Positions 53,091 through 63,906 of a stretch of DNA of 64,000 nt are shown here, one piece after another; position 1 is the stretch's first letter, and every line of letters starts with the position of its first letter. This stretch comes from Peromyscus leucopus (Eukaryota > Chordata > Mammalia > Rodentia > Cricetidae): NCBI RefSeq assembly GCF_004664715.2, contig NC_051069.1:11046501-11110500 (forward strand). Reading direction: 5' to 3'. The position numbers and the translations under genes are program-made. Under the pieces are notes generated by a model, which was not told where the DNA came from, did not search any database, and was given only the letters and a program-made list of their open reading frames with translations.

Positions 53091-54603
53091 TTATTAAGCT
53101 AACTGATGGCTAGACCCATGTCACTACCTCATCCCAGTGTCTGCCAGAGTCCCACTGACTTAGAATCTGTGGCATTTGGGCTCCGAACCTTTAATGAGTT
53201 CCCAAGGTCATGCTCAGCACCCTAAAATGTAATGACTGCTATCCTTCACATTCTTTTTTAAATATATACATATTTCATAGGATTAAAAAATCACTGAATT
53301 CTAATGATCAATATGTCATTTAGAGTGTCCCCTGTCCTTTGAGATCCAGGTGAGATTGCCTTAGACCCTGGAGTTTCTCCTCTGTGGAGGACCTAGGACC
53401 CCACACTTTCTGGGACTCTCTGGGGCTCTCTGGGGGCTCCACATGCTGCTGGCTTCTACAGCCTCAGGCTCTTGGATTTTCATGCACTGTCTTCATCCCC
53501 TCAGAGGACCAGATGGGGAGTTCAGCTTCCTCTCCTTCTCCACAGATCCATCTGCTGGCCCAGAATTGCTGGGTGAGACAGATTTCCTTGAAGATACAAT
53601 GTGGGGCAGGGTGAGGTAGGAGTGGGCGAGGTCTTACATTACTACAGCACAAAGTCCCCTCCCCATTAGGCGTCCCTACCCTTGGTCACACAATCTCTCT
53701 TGTTCTTCCTAAGGTAGCTCTGTATGTCCTAACTGATCCCCAGTTCATCCCTTCTCTGGTTCTTTCTCCCCTTTTCCATGTCAAACAGCCCCTTCCTCCT
53801 TTCCCATGCCCTGCAGAGCAGGTTGGCCTTGGCCTTGCTCTGGCACTCACCATATGCTCTCAGACCCTGCCATCTCCTCCAGAAGGCACTGCTCCAGAGA
53901 GAGCCCATCTCCTCCTTAGAGGGACCCTTGTACTAGCTGTGGGCAACGAAGCCTTGCCTCATTTGCCTGTACGAGGGAGTGCTGAGTCTGGAAGGGATCC
54001 CGAGACCATGAGTCAAGCTGACATCAGCCTGTTGGCCCAAGGTCGCTGGCAGGTGAGCGGCAGTGGAAAATCCGGATGGAGGGCTCTGGCTCTGACTTCG
54101 GCCCTCCTGCTGCTCAGCTGATTTCATTAAGAAGGGTGGGTTTCCAAGGCCTTCTTACAGTGCAGTGATTAGGAGCAAAGCTTTGGGGTTTGACACAATG
54201 TCCACATGGGCCACCCCATGACACCCACGGATGCTTCTCCGCCACACTCAATGACTCAGCCCCTAATCCTTAAAAGGGTTCTGCCTCAGCATGGGTCTCC
54301 TGTCAGCAGGATCCCAGATTTTAGCTCCACTTCCACCATTCCTATCCTGAGAGTGGGTGGGAGTTGTTTCTTTTGGGACCTCAAACAGATCTGTTTTGGG
54401 ATGTTTGGAATAATTGGTAGATGTATTTCAGTGCACATGTGACTCTATGTGTGAGGGGAAGCCGGGGTTCTTCACACCGCTTTACCGGGGTCAGTTCGGC
54501 TTATGTGTGCTTTGTAGAGCTTCAGATCAAAGAAAGACATTGCCTAGGAAGTACACCAATGCTTCCGGTCTAGCTAGCATGTGGGATCCATGCCCTAGTT
54601 CAG
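53091..54603. other. Unique sequence
   Basis: Repeat-free apart from a short CTCTCTGGGG repetition at about 53410-53440. A + frame across 53938-54050 is open up to TGGCAG|GTGAGC, a fair donor, but no good acceptor precedes it, so it is not called. Confidence 0.45.
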
Positions 54604-54733
54604 GGCCGTAGTGAGCTGGGCTTTTACATGGCTGTAGTGAGCTGGGCTTTTACATGGCTGTAGTGAGCTGGGCTTTTACATGGCTGTAGTGAGCTGGCCG
54701 TTTACACATATGTATTGAGCTAGGCTTTTACAT
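54604..54733. repeat. 26-bp minisatellite, 5 copies
   Basis: Units start at 54604, 54630, 54656, 54682 and 54708. The first four begin GGC(t/c)GTAGTGAGCTGG and all end in a TTTACA-type motif. Units 2 and 3 are identical; the last two are progressively diverged. Period exact, no indels. Confidence 0.96.
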
Positions 54734-56036
54734 GCCCATGCCTTCTCTATGGTCATATGAAGCAAACGACCATAGATATCCATCACCAGGCACCTGGGGC
54801 AGCTGGGCCAGTGGGTGGGTCCCCATGATGTTGGGTGTTTTGGGGGACTTTCTGGGTACTGGTAAGTGTGAATCAGGGTGCAAGGTTTCCATTTCCTCTG
54901 CCCAGCACCCTGTTTTGGAACCACACATAAGTGTCTGCTTCAGCAGATCACGGGTGTGGAAGGTTCCACAGGTCCGAAAGAGGTGTGGGAGAGTACAGAG
55001 GACTGGGTCCAGGTGGGCACCCACTATTTCCACTGTGGGTGGTAACTTGTGTATGAAGTCTCTGTGTTGTCTCTTGTTATTCTTCAGGGGGCTCTTCCTT
55101 TAGTGGCTCCTCAGAGCAACCAGGCAGGACACAGGTGACACTAGGGTTAGATGCAGACTCTGAAGCTTGCTGGGGAGACCTCAGCCCTGCTAGCTTGAGT
55201 CTGACCCACCACTGACTTCCTTCATCCCCGTAACAGGAATAAACGCAACAGTAAGGTCTATGTGCAGACCGCAGAGTTTGCCCAACACTTATATGTCCGT
55301 GATCTCATTTGACTACCCACAATACCAAGAGACAGGCATGCCAGGGACCATAGCTATGGCACAGAAGAGGCAGGAAGGTCTGAGGGTTAAACATAGCGCT
55401 CTGTGCTTCCCATTCCAAGTCCTCCTCACCTCCAGATCCATGCTCAGCCCACATCAGAGTTCTCTGTCACTCCAAAGGAAAACGCAAGGGCAGACGAGTG
55501 TCCTTCCCCAACCCCAGTTGTTGAAACAGCAGCATTAGGACACGTTCCCCTTTCATTTGTTCACCACTTTGTGAGCCGCCATTCTGTCTATGCTTGCTCT
55601 GTTTACTCAGCCACCCATCCATCCATTTACCCTTCCATTCACCCACACCTATGCACCCGAGCTTTGCAGACCGATCACTGTGTGCTCAGCCAATGGTGGC
55701 ATTTTAGGGAGTGCAGAGGGTGTTAAGATGTGATTCCCAACACTGAGAACTCAGACTCCGGTTTAGGAGCAATGCAAAGGGGTGTAGAAACCCGATTTCT
55801 CAGGCAGAGCAGATACAGTTTAATTCGTTTTTACAGGTCAAGGTTGACGGGCATTGGTCACCACACAGCCTCATGTATGTCGGGGAGGCTTCAGGTTTCC
55901 TGCAGCATCAGGACCCCTTAGCTCCATAAGAGCATAGAGAAGGGGAGGGTGGATAACGTGAGTGTTCAGGGAAGACTTCTTGGGAGAGGAGGAATTTGAT
56001 TCAGCTTAAGGAGTTGGGGAAAAAAGTGAAAACTAA
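54734..56036. other. Unique sequence
   Basis: No SINE or LTR recognised. A degenerate ATCC-rich tract occurs near 55610-55650. The 123-codon + frame at 54732-55103 is antisense to another open frame and has no exon boundaries. Confidence 0.45.
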
Positions 56037-56064
56037 AAGAGGAGGAGGAGGAGGAGGAGGAGAA
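56037..56064. repeat. (AGG)n trinucleotide run
   Basis: About nine AGG units, next to other purine-rich sequence. Confidence 0.93.
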
Positions 56065-56365
56065 GTAGATGTCATGGTTGTGAGATGAAAAGGAAGGGGA
56101 TGTGTGTGGTGGGTAGGGTGGGTAGCAAGCGTGCAAGCAAGGCTCAGGCTGTGGAAGGACCAGCCTCCGCCCTTCTGTCCTCCACTGGCTCTGTGTCAGG
56201 GGAGCCTGAAGTGGGTGGGGCAGCGGTGGTTGGCAACTAACTACTTCCAGTGTTGACAAGACCCTGGACTGGTGGGATGGGACAGTCTGTCGGCTCCCGG
56301 GGCAGCTGGGGCTCCTTTGGCCGGCGGCACTGGCACCCTTTTTCCTCTGTCTCCTTTTTCTGTTG

Positions 56366-56575
56366 GTAGAGGAATGGGAGAGAGAACGGGAGCCATGAAA
56401 TGAGTGAAAGGGGGGAGAAGGGAGGAGAGAAAGCAGGTGAACGGGCAAGAGAAGGACATAGAGAAGAAGTGATGGAGAGGAGAGAGGGAGAGAGAGAAAA
56501 GGAAGCGGGGATGAAGAGGAAGAGGGGAAAGGAAGAGGTCAGGGAAAGGAGACAGAAAAGGGGAGGTCAGTCAGC
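56366..56575. repeat. Purine-rich (GA-rich) tract
   Basis: About 210 bp of which most bases are A or G on the + strand (GGGAGAGAGAACGGGAG, GAAAGGGGGGAGAAGGGAGG). It explains the Arg/Glu-rich open frame at 56400-56585, which is not a gene. Confidence 0.9.
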
Positions 56576-56704
56576 CTTCCTTTAGAACTTGATTTTCCTT
56601 GACTCCTGATGCTTGGGCGTGCATGCGGGGTAAGCTGTGATGATTTGATACAGGTGAGGACCACACTGGCTATGAGCATTTCTAGCCACGCAACCTTCCC
56701 CTTT

Positions 56705-57283
56705 GAGATAGTCTCATGTAGCCTGGGCTAGCCTAGTACTCTCCATGTAGCCAAAGATAATTTTGAGATTTTGATCCTCCGGTCTTTATCTCCCAAGTGC
56801 TGGGATTATAGGTATGTGCCACCATGCCCAGTTTATGGGGTACTTAGGGTGGAACTCAGGGCTTTGTGTGTGCTACGTGTGGTGGTTTGAACGAGGATGA
56901 GCCCCATAGGCTCATATGTGTGCATGCCTAGTCCCCAGTTGATAAACTGTTTGGGGAGAATTAGGATGTGTGGCCTTGTTGGAGTAAATGTGTTCTTGTT
57001 GAAGGAGGCGTGTCACTTCGAGGTTTCAAAAGCCCATGACAGGCCCAGTATCTGTCTGCTGCCTTCAGATCAGGATGTAAAGCCCTCAACCACTGCTCCA
57101 ACACCATGCCTATCTGCTTCCCACCATGATGATAATGAACATGCACACTGAAACTGTAAGCAAGCCCCCAATTAAATGCTCCTTTTCATAAGGGTTGCCT
57201 TGGTCATGAGGTCTCTTCACAGTAATAGATTAGTAACTAAGACACCAGAAAAGCCTTCTACCAACCCAGCTACACCCCCTGAT
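56705..57283 (-). mobile_element. B4 SINE interrupted by a MaLR LTR
   Basis: The left part (56705-56877) is the complement of a B4 body (GTAGCCTGGGCTAGCC, AAGTGCTGGGATTATAGG, GTGCCACCATGCCCAG, GGTGGAACTCAGGGC). The ID-like head resumes after the LTR at 57245-57283 (CCTTCTACCAACCCAGCTAC). Confidence 0.8.
56878..57244 (+). mobile_element. ORR1/MT-type MaLR LTR nested in a B4
   Basis: Starts TGTGGTGGTTTGAACGAGG, with GGATGTGTGGCCTTGTTGG, GAGGTTTCAAAAGCCCATGAC, GATCAGGATGTAAAGCCC, CACCATGCCTATCTGC, AAACTGTAAGCAAGCCCCC and an end at AACTAAGACA; 367 bp. It interrupts a B4, so it inserted later than that SINE. Confidence 0.87.
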
Positions 57284-57452
57284 CTTTTCAGCTCTTAGAC
57301 ATTGATCATTTCTTCTTTGAGAAGGCTTAGGACTCTCCATTCTCCTTCTGTAGTAAGTGATGAGGCACCATCACCACGCTCCTGTGGCAGGGATGCCTTC
57401 TTAATCCCCCATAGGACTTTGGCTATTTTTTTTTTAAAAAAAGGACTTGGGA

Positions 57453-57600
57453 TAGCTGGACATGATGATGCGTGCCTATAATTCTAGTACTTGAGAAGTT
57501 GATGGAGGAGGATCAGGAATCCTAGGTCATCTTGACTATATAGTGAATTTGAAGTCAGCCTGGCCTATTTATTGAGACCTGGGTTTAGAAACAAAACCAA
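57453..57600 (+). mobile_element. B1 SINE
   Basis: GATAGCTGGACATGATGATGC, GCCTATAATTCTAGTAC, GAAGTCAGCCTGGCC and AGACCTGGGTTTAG with an A-rich tail, a diverged forward B1. Confidence 0.82.
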
Positions 57601-57602
57601 AA

Positions 57603-57760
57603 GACTGAAGAGACGGTTCATCATTTAAGGGTATTGGCTGCTCTCCCGGAGGACCTGTGTTTGACTCCCAACAGTTTCTGGTCTCCTCAGGTGCTGCATG
57701 CATGTGGTACACAGACATACAAGCAGGCACAATATTTGTACACATAAAATAAAAAACCAA
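57603..57760 (+). mobile_element. B2 SINE
   Basis: CTGAAGAGACGGTTCATC, GGCTGCTCTCCCGGAGGACC, TTTGACTCCCAACAG and CATGTGGTACACAGACATAC with ACATAAAATAAAAAACC at the tail. It is directly downstream of the B1 in the same orientation. Confidence 0.82.
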
Positions 57761-58088
57761 ACAACAACCTCCAAACAAAGCAACAACAATAACAAGAGTA
57801 CAAGACCAAAACTTGGAATAAAAATCTGGGAATTATCACAGCACAGAGCATCAGCCTCCTGCTTCCTTAGAAGAAGGTTGGCTGTTCTGGCTTCTCCAGG
57901 GGTCCACACAGCAGCTGCTGGGGGCTGCTTAAGCCCTGACACCCCCAGTCAGCCAAGTGTTACCACAACACTGTTGCTACATGGGTCAGAATCCACCGTG
58001 GAATCCTGGGTAGTGAGAATAACAGTTGTCATGGAAACATCTCTACCTTCCCCTTGAAGTGACCTGAAGACCTGATTCTGAGAAAAGC
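57761..58088. other. Unique sequence
   Basis: No repeat recognised after the SINE A-rich tail; no exon supported. Confidence 0.45.
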
Positions 58089-58150
58089 AACTCTTCCTCC
58101 CCTTCCCTCCTTCCCTCCCTCCCTCCTTCCTTCCCTTCCCTCCCCACCCC
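58089..58150. repeat. Pyrimidine-rich (TTCC/TCCC) tract
   Basis: Almost pure pyrimidine with TTCC and TCCC units. 58151-58794 beyond it is AT-rich then unique, with a 124-codon + frame (58322-58696) that I could not support as an exon. Confidence 0.9.
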
Positions 58151-58794
58151 AGTCTCTCAAAAAACTTGAGATAAGGAAATTGATTTTAAAAAAATTACCA
58201 TTATCTTGAAATAGGAATAATACAAGATATCTTTATCCACAATATATTTTAAAACATTTTTGGAACTTCTGGCCAATTTAAACTTTCATAAAGTGAGAGT
58301 CGACGAAAGGCACCTTGGCTATTGAGAAGAAAAAGAAGCATCAGTGGCTTTCGATCCTATCTAGAACACATAGCTGGAAAAGAAGAATTGGGATGTGTGA
58401 CGGATATTGTATGGCAGCCAATGCTTAGGCCCCGTATGGCTCAGCTTCACCACAGAGCGGTGCTGAAAGGGATGTGTGACTCCAGAATCCTCGATGTGGA
58501 CGGTCTTAAGATAGCTTGTCATGGCCAGAGCATCCACTCAACCCTCCCACACATGAAGTGGCCAAGAATTTCTGCCTGGATGGTTTCCCCTTCACAGAGT
58601 CACGTGCTCTCAGGGGCTCTGCTGCACGTGTTTGCTCTGCTGCTGTGGGTCCTGCATCGCTGCTGTCTGTTCTCTCACACTTACTCTGTGGGCTAACCGC
58701 TCTGCGTCGGGCACCCCCGTGACTCCTGCAGTGAGGAGGGACCAAGTTCATGAGACCATAGCCTGGCTTTCTCTTGGCTGATTTTGTTATTAAT

Positions 58795-58908
58795 AACCTC
58801 TTTTCTCCTCTTTCTCCTCCTTCTCTCATTCTTTTTCTCTTCTTCTTCTTCTTACCTGTTTACTTTCTTTTTTTCTTTCCTTCCCTCTCCTCTCTCCTTC
58901 TTTCCAGG
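58795..58908. repeat. Pyrimidine-rich tract
   Basis: About 110 bp of TCTT, CTTCTT and TCCTTT units, nearly all pyrimidine on the + strand, ending at the B4 remnant. Confidence 0.88.
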
Positions 58909-59039
58909 GTCTTATGGTAGCCCAGGCTAACCCTGACATTCTGTTACTGCTGCAGTAACATACACTGCCATGCCTAGTTTTATGGTGGAGATTGAGTGCT
59001 AGGCAAACACTCTACCATTCAAACTATGTCCCCAGCCCC
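58909..59039 (-). mobile_element. B4 SINE remnant
   Basis: Complement: GGTAGCCCAGGCTAACCC, ACACTGCCATGCCTAG, GTGGAGATTGAGTGCTAGG, ACTATGTCCCCAGCCCC. The B1 part is shortened. Confidence 0.7.
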
Positions 59040-60090
59040 TTATGACTAATCATTAGGGACATTAGCAAATATCTCCCCCCCTCACGAAGTTATTGTGTAA
59101 AAACTGAGAACTTTCCTACATACCCACACCAATCAGACTGGAGATAAAAGCAAGGAAAACTGGGACCCACCCCCGGGGAACTCTTGTCTCTTATGAGATC
59201 TGTATGGAACTTTCACGAAGAAAACCACAAAACTTCATCATTTTGTGTAAGAAACAGTTTGAATACATGCAGAGGTAAAACATGCTCTTAGCTGGGGGGA
59301 AAGGACCCTGAATTAATTATGGAGATCTAGAAAAGGAACCAAATTAAATCTCAATGGAAACTTTTGGTCACTCAACAAACAACTCTCTAATGTGTATCTG
59401 CAAGAAAAACAGGCTAAAAATAGTCCAGAGATTTCTGAAAGAGCATGGAGATAGGAGTTCCTCTAATAGACGTTACAGTGTATTTTACAGCTACGAAACT
59501 CATGGTCGGAGCTCAAGATGCAAGAAGCATTAGGAGTCAATGAGATATCACTGGTTTAAAAGCCCACATACATACATACATACAAAGAGGAAGATTTCAC
59601 ATCAAGAGGAAGGGCTGGATTAAACGGTGCTGAGATTTTGACTACTTGTGAGATTATTGGCACAGATCACTGTCTCTAATTCCAGACAGACTTCAGCATC
59701 AAGCACAAGGAATCCATTAGCAACAGCTAAAAACAACAGCGGTTACATGGTCTTAGAGTGAACATGACCTGTTTAAGGGCAAGTCAAGGAATCAGATGGG
59801 AAATTGTCGACACGACAAAACCTCGGAACACACATTTCTAAGAAAGGAGCCACAAAAATTTGCCCATGGATAGAGCAAAAGTTACGAGTCTTAATATGTT
59901 AAGATCACACATTACAAATATTGTAAAAAAGGAAAATATTACAAACAGCTGACAACCCAGCAGAAATGCTAGCAAAGAACATTAATGAAATAAAACACAC
60001 AAATGGTCAACCTGAGAAACTATTTTACTATTAGTCAAAGACATACAAAGGAAAATAGGAATATGGCTTTATTTTCAATTTTCAAGTTTT
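59040..60090. mobile_element. AT-rich region, possibly ancient L1-derived
   Basis: A-rich on the + strand. A few stretches resemble mammalian L1 sequence (GTCAATGAGATATCACTGG near 59536; AATGAAATAAAACACACAAATGGTCAACC near 59984; AAAGACATACAAAGGAAAA near 60036). No open frame survives. A short CATA repeat is at 59565-59584. Confidence 0.35.
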
Positions 60091-60097
60091 TTTTTTT

Positions 60098-60224
60098 TAA
60101 ATAGTGTCTCATGTAACCTAAGTATGTGCCACCACACCTGATTTATGAAGCACAGGGCCTTGAACCTAGAGCTCCAAGCATGCTAGTCAAACACTCAATC
60201 TACTGAGCCATATCCCAAGCCCCT
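60098..60224 (-). mobile_element. B4 SINE remnant
   Basis: Complement: TAGTGTCTCATGTAACC, GTATGTGCCACCACACCTG, CAGGGCCTTGAACCTAGAGC, CTACTGAGCCATATCCCAAGC. The middle of the B1 part is deleted. 60225-60684 beyond is unique. Confidence 0.75.
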
Positions 60225-60684
60225 CAGTCAATCCAGTTGTTAATACTAACGATGATAGTGATGATGACGGGCACTTTAAGCGTTTCCAGACCTGATTCAG
60301 TTTTAACCTCATGTTTAGGATTCTCAGTCATGTCATAGGCAGTTTCAGCCAGGATTGGGTTCAAAGGGAAGGCCCTACAGCAAGATTCCTGCACATGGAT
60401 AGATGGAAAGATGGAGTAAACACAGCAGATGAATCCGTCCGTCCATCTGTCAACTTCAGATGGCCAGCATCCAAGGCAGGGGCTGACCTCTAGTGGGTGT
60501 TCGGGGTCTGTTGAATGAAGGAAGGATAAGTCTTGTGATAGACGGATGGGCCGACTGCCTACAAGACAGGCTGGGGTGGCTGGCTTGAGATGGTGTTCTC
60601 AGGCTTTCCTTCAATCATCTTAGAGCCATCAGAGAGGGAAGGAGAGAACTAAAGGTAAATAGGATGGGAGGAGGCAGGGGAAAG

Positions 60685-60957
60685 AAAAAACATTTAACGG
60701 GGGTGGCTTATAATTTCAGAGGTTTAGTCCATTATCACCATGGTGTGACATGGTGGCGTGTAGGCAGACATGGTGCTGGAGAAGTAGCTGAGAGCTTATG
60801 TGGGCAACAGGAAGTGGTCTGGGACACTGGGTGTGGCTTGAGCATATATGAGCCTCCACAGCGACACACTTCCTCCAACAAGGCCACAACCACTCACACA
60901 AAGCCACACCTCCTAATAGTGCCACTCCCTTTGTGGGCCATTTTCTTTCAAACCACC
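60685..60957 (-). mobile_element. ORR1/MT-type MaLR LTR, partial
   Basis: Complement of the family at 39841: CAGAGGTTTAGTCCATTATC, GCAGACATGGTGCTGGAG, GACACACTTCCTCCAACAAGG, CCACACCTCCTAATAGTGCC and TTTCTTTCAAACCACC. It supplies most of the 206-codon + frame (60664-61284), which is therefore not a gene. Confidence 0.82.
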
Positions 60958-61039
60958 TTGGGCCCTAACAGTGCAAGCCTGGCCTTGCCGCCTGCCTCAC
61001 CCACAGCATGTGATTTGAGGCTCACTTTATATTTGTATT

Positions 61040-61081
61040 TATTGTTTTTTGTATGTGTGCTGTGTATGTGTTGTGTGTGTG

Positions 61082-61115
<34 letters not shown>

Positions 61116-61400
61116 TCATGTTCTTGCATGTGAGAGCAGGTGCACAGGTAGCACAGTGCACATGCAGAGGTCAGAGATGACGTTCATGTGTAAGTCTTCA
61201 CCCTGTGTGAGACAGCCTTTTCACTGCTGGGGACACCAGGCTAGCTGGCCCCAGAGCCTCCCATCTTCCAGTGGGGAGCACTGAGATTACAGATATGTGC
61301 ACTGCTGTCTCCAGCTTTTATGTGGCTCCTGCAGATTCAAACTCAGATCCTCAGGCTTGTGCAGCAAGAACTTTTAACCACTGGAGTCATCCCCCGGGCC
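61040..61400 (-). mobile_element. B-family composite SINE with (TG)n tail
   Basis: A TG array (about 61070-61113) is followed by complement features: TGCAGAGGTCAGAGATGACG, GAGCACTGAGATTACAG, CCTGCAGATTCAAACTCAG, TTAACCACTGGAGTCATCC. Confidence 0.75.
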
Positions 61401-61639
61401 TCGGGGGTTCAGTTTAAGGCTGGGAGACTAGGTTGTCATTCCCACTTTGTATGAAGAACAATAGGAAGGAGGAAAGTTTACCCCACATTCACTCACACAG
61501 CTTACTCAAGTAAAGGAGCCAGGCTCAGAAGCCTGGTCTGCCTGATTCCCATGTCTTAACCTTGAAGCTCTAGTCTCCAAGCGTAGACTGACTTCTTCCC
61601 ACGGCAGCAAGGAAAGAATCCACTTTTGCTGCATGTGCA

Positions 61640-61965
61640 TCTCGGGAGGAAGCTGGGCCCTACCTCTCAATCAAAGCCTGGATGTGAGTGTTGTTCTGGG
61701 AGCGGGCCATCAGCATGGTGGCAGATCTCTGCCGTCCATCACGCCCCTGCGGCACCCTGACACATGGTGCCGGAGTGTAATCAGAGCGATGGTGTTCTGA
61801 TCTATGAGCGATGTTTATCATCCCAGGGCTGGTACCTTGACATATTACCTTAGCTTGCTGTCAGCGGGACAGCCCCTTAATGTATTTCTGTAATCCATCA
61901 CCCACCGCGGGCGGCCGAGGAGGCCCGCTGACGCCAGTCTACCAGAGCACTTTCGGTGAGTCTCT
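61640..61965. other. Candidate conserved, CpG-retaining element
   Basis: Repeat-free with many retained CpGs (CATCACGCCCCTGCGGC, GTGCCGGAGTGTAATCAG, GATGGTGTTCTG, CTATGAGCGATG, CCACCGCGGGCGGCCGAGG, GCTGACGCC), unlike the CpG-depleted surroundings. It has GTAATCAG and GTAATCCATC cores and ends with TTTCG|GTGAGT, a perfect-looking splice donor. It could be an enhancer or a non-coding first exon. Confidence 0.4.
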
Positions 61966-62006
61966 GAGTTCCTGGTCCTTAAAAATTCATGTTTGGGAGT
62001 GTGAGT

Positions 62007-62218
62007 GTCTAGAGAGAGAGGGAGAGAGGGAAGCAGAAGCAGAGGGAAAGGAACGTGGGGCAGGGGGGAGGAGAAGAGAGAGGTGGAAAGAGATGGAACA
62101 GAAAAGAGATGGGAAAGAGAGAAGAGAAAATGATGGAAACAAAAAAAAACGTGCTGGGAAAAAATTAAAAAAGGAGGGAAGGGCTAAGGGGGGGTGGGAG
62201 AAAGAATGGGGGGGGGAA
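62007..62218. repeat. Long purine-rich tract
   Basis: About 210 bp almost free of pyrimidines on the + strand: GAGAGAGGGAGAGAGGG, GGGGCAGGGGGGAGGAG, then AAAAAAAAACG and GGGGGGGGGAAGCGG. It explains the Glu/Lys/Arg-rich + frame at 61880-62272. Confidence 0.93.
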
Positions 62219-62817
62219 GCGGAACCCAAGGCTGACAACAGCCAGAGGGCAGCAGTGGGAGGACAGGGGTGACTCCTGCACTGTGCTGACAGGGTTGAGG
62301 AGCCTTTGCATGGTCCCCAGAGGACTGAACTAGATGTGGCCTAAGAGGCACTGTTCTAAGGGTATGAAGTCAGGGATGGATATTCCTCTCCCCTCTAGAG
62401 AGCACAGAGAGGCTTCATGGGCAAGTCAGGATCCATTCATTCTGTCGCTGTGGCTGTCCCAGACCCCTCTGTCCATCTGCCTGGGGGCAACCTTGACTCA
62501 GTACCGCTCTGGCAGAGACCCCCAAACTCTGGCTACCACTCCGCTCTGGCCTTTTTGGCTTCCTGATGGCAGTGGAAGAACCATAAATGCAAGATCATCT
62601 TGTTATCTCGCCAAGGGGCAACTGCGCCCACCCCGGGTCACAGTCTAGCTTGTTCTCACAGATTTCTCTTTGCTCTTGCAGTCCCACTAAAAGCATAGGA
62701 GCTCTGGGAACTGACCAGTCACCAGCGACCATGCACCTCTAGAAGTGGGGTGGGGCCATGTCTGAATCATTTCAGTTGCTACTGTATGTTAATCACAAGC
62801 ATTGTAGATGGAGAGGT
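62219..62817. other. Unique sequence
   Basis: No repeat recognised; the 104-codon + frame at 62334-62648 has no splice or homology support. Confidence 0.45.
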
Positions 62818-62885
62818 TTTTTTTTTTTTAAAAAGATTTAATTTATTTTCATTTATGCATCTCTCTCTCTCTCTTTTTCTGTGTG

Positions 62886-62935
<50 letters not shown>

Positions 62936-63108
62936 CTGAGTGCAAGCATGTGCTAATGCTGGCAGAGGCTAGAAGATAGTGTTAGATCCTCTGGAGCTGG
63001 AGTTACAGGCAGTTCTGTGGGCTGCTTGACGTGGGTGCTGGGAACCAAACTCAAGTCCTCGGGAAGAGCAGAAAGTGCTTTTAAGCATGGAGCCATCTCT
63101 CCAGACCT
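62818..63108 (-). mobile_element. B2-type SINE with (TG)n/(CT)n in the tail
   Basis: Complement: TTTTTTTTAAAAAGATTTAA tail, CT run and TG array (about 62859-62930), GCAGAGGCTAGAAGATAG, GGAGCTGGAGTTACAGGC, GCTGGGAACCAAACTC, GGAGCCATCTCTCCAGACC head. The GGAGTTACAGGCAGTT-type middle is B2-like. Confidence 0.85.
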
Positions 63109-63214
63109 GGAACTGGGGATCAAAGTGAGGGTAGAGCGAGAAAACTGGCATCACCCCAAGAAGCCAGGGAAGTCCAAGCCTCTATCAGAAGAAAAACGGG
63201 CTTGAGCCAGTGGC

Positions 63215-63620
63215 TTAAAAATGAACCCGTGAATAGAAGCTGTGATCTGGGTACCACTTCCATGTGAACCTGGCACATGCTGCTCAAGCATTGCCATTTT
63301 TGATCTTTTTTATTGCTGAATAGTACTCCACGGTCCCAATATGCCGTAGCTTGCCGGGCATTCACCATGGAAGGATAGTGTCCATTCTTCTAAGGGAGTC
63401 TTCACAGATCATTTGTTGTTGTTGTTGTTTAACATGAAGTCCAATTTATCCATTTTTCCTTAATGTATTATGCTTGGGTATTTCAAGCTTAAGCAGTATT
63501 TGCCTGGGCTTAGATCCCAAAGATTTTCGCCTATTTATTTATTTTTTTTTTAAAAAATGTTTAGCCTCTTGAAATTTCTGTTGTGAATTGATATTTTGTG
63601 TGATCAATGAAACTAGACCC
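63215..63620. mobile_element. Ancient L1-like remnant
   Basis: It contains TATTGCTGAATAGTACTCC, AATTTATCCATTTTTCC and AAAGATTTTCGCC, phrases typical of degraded mammalian L1 sequence, plus a (TTG)n run near 63414. It is interrupted and has no open frame; orientation not determined. Confidence 0.55.
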
Positions 63621-63736
63621 AGGCTCAGTTCTGAGTAGGGGGTGCTCCCTGGCTGGGGGAATGGGGTGCTGTCGTGCCGTCTGTAGGGAAGTCTCTCCTC
63701 CATCCAGCTGTCCTTACATCTTCACCAAAAGTCAGT

Positions 63737-63906
63737 GGACGGGCCAGCAAGAGGGTCCAGTAGGTATAGGCGCTTGCTGCCAACCATGATGACCTGAGTT
63801 CTGTCCCTGGGAACTACAAGGTAGAAACAGAGAACTAACTTCTCCAAAGTGTCCTGTGTGCTGTGGCACATGGGTGGACTTGCACACAGACACATGTTTA
63901 AAAAAG
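63737..63906 (+). mobile_element. B3 SINE
   Basis: GGGCCAGCAAGAGGGTCC, GGCGCTTGCTGCCAACC, GATGACCTGAGTTCTGTCCC, CTGTGGCACATGGGTGG and CACACAGACACATG with a short A-rich end, in B3 order. The last 94 bases of the window show nothing further. Confidence 0.85.

Noticed and set aside
53938..54050. Possible exon ending TGGCAG|GTGAGC
   Set aside because: The donor is fair, but no pyrimidine-rich acceptor precedes it and the neighbouring frames are equally plausible by chance.
60664..61284. 206-codon + strand open frame, the longest in the window
   Set aside because: Built from a reversed MaLR LTR, unique spacer and a (TG)n-tailed SINE, so it is a repeat artefact.
61880..62272. Glu/Lys/Arg-rich 130-codon frame
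   Set aside because: Encoded by the GA-rich tract; any purine tract gives such a frame.
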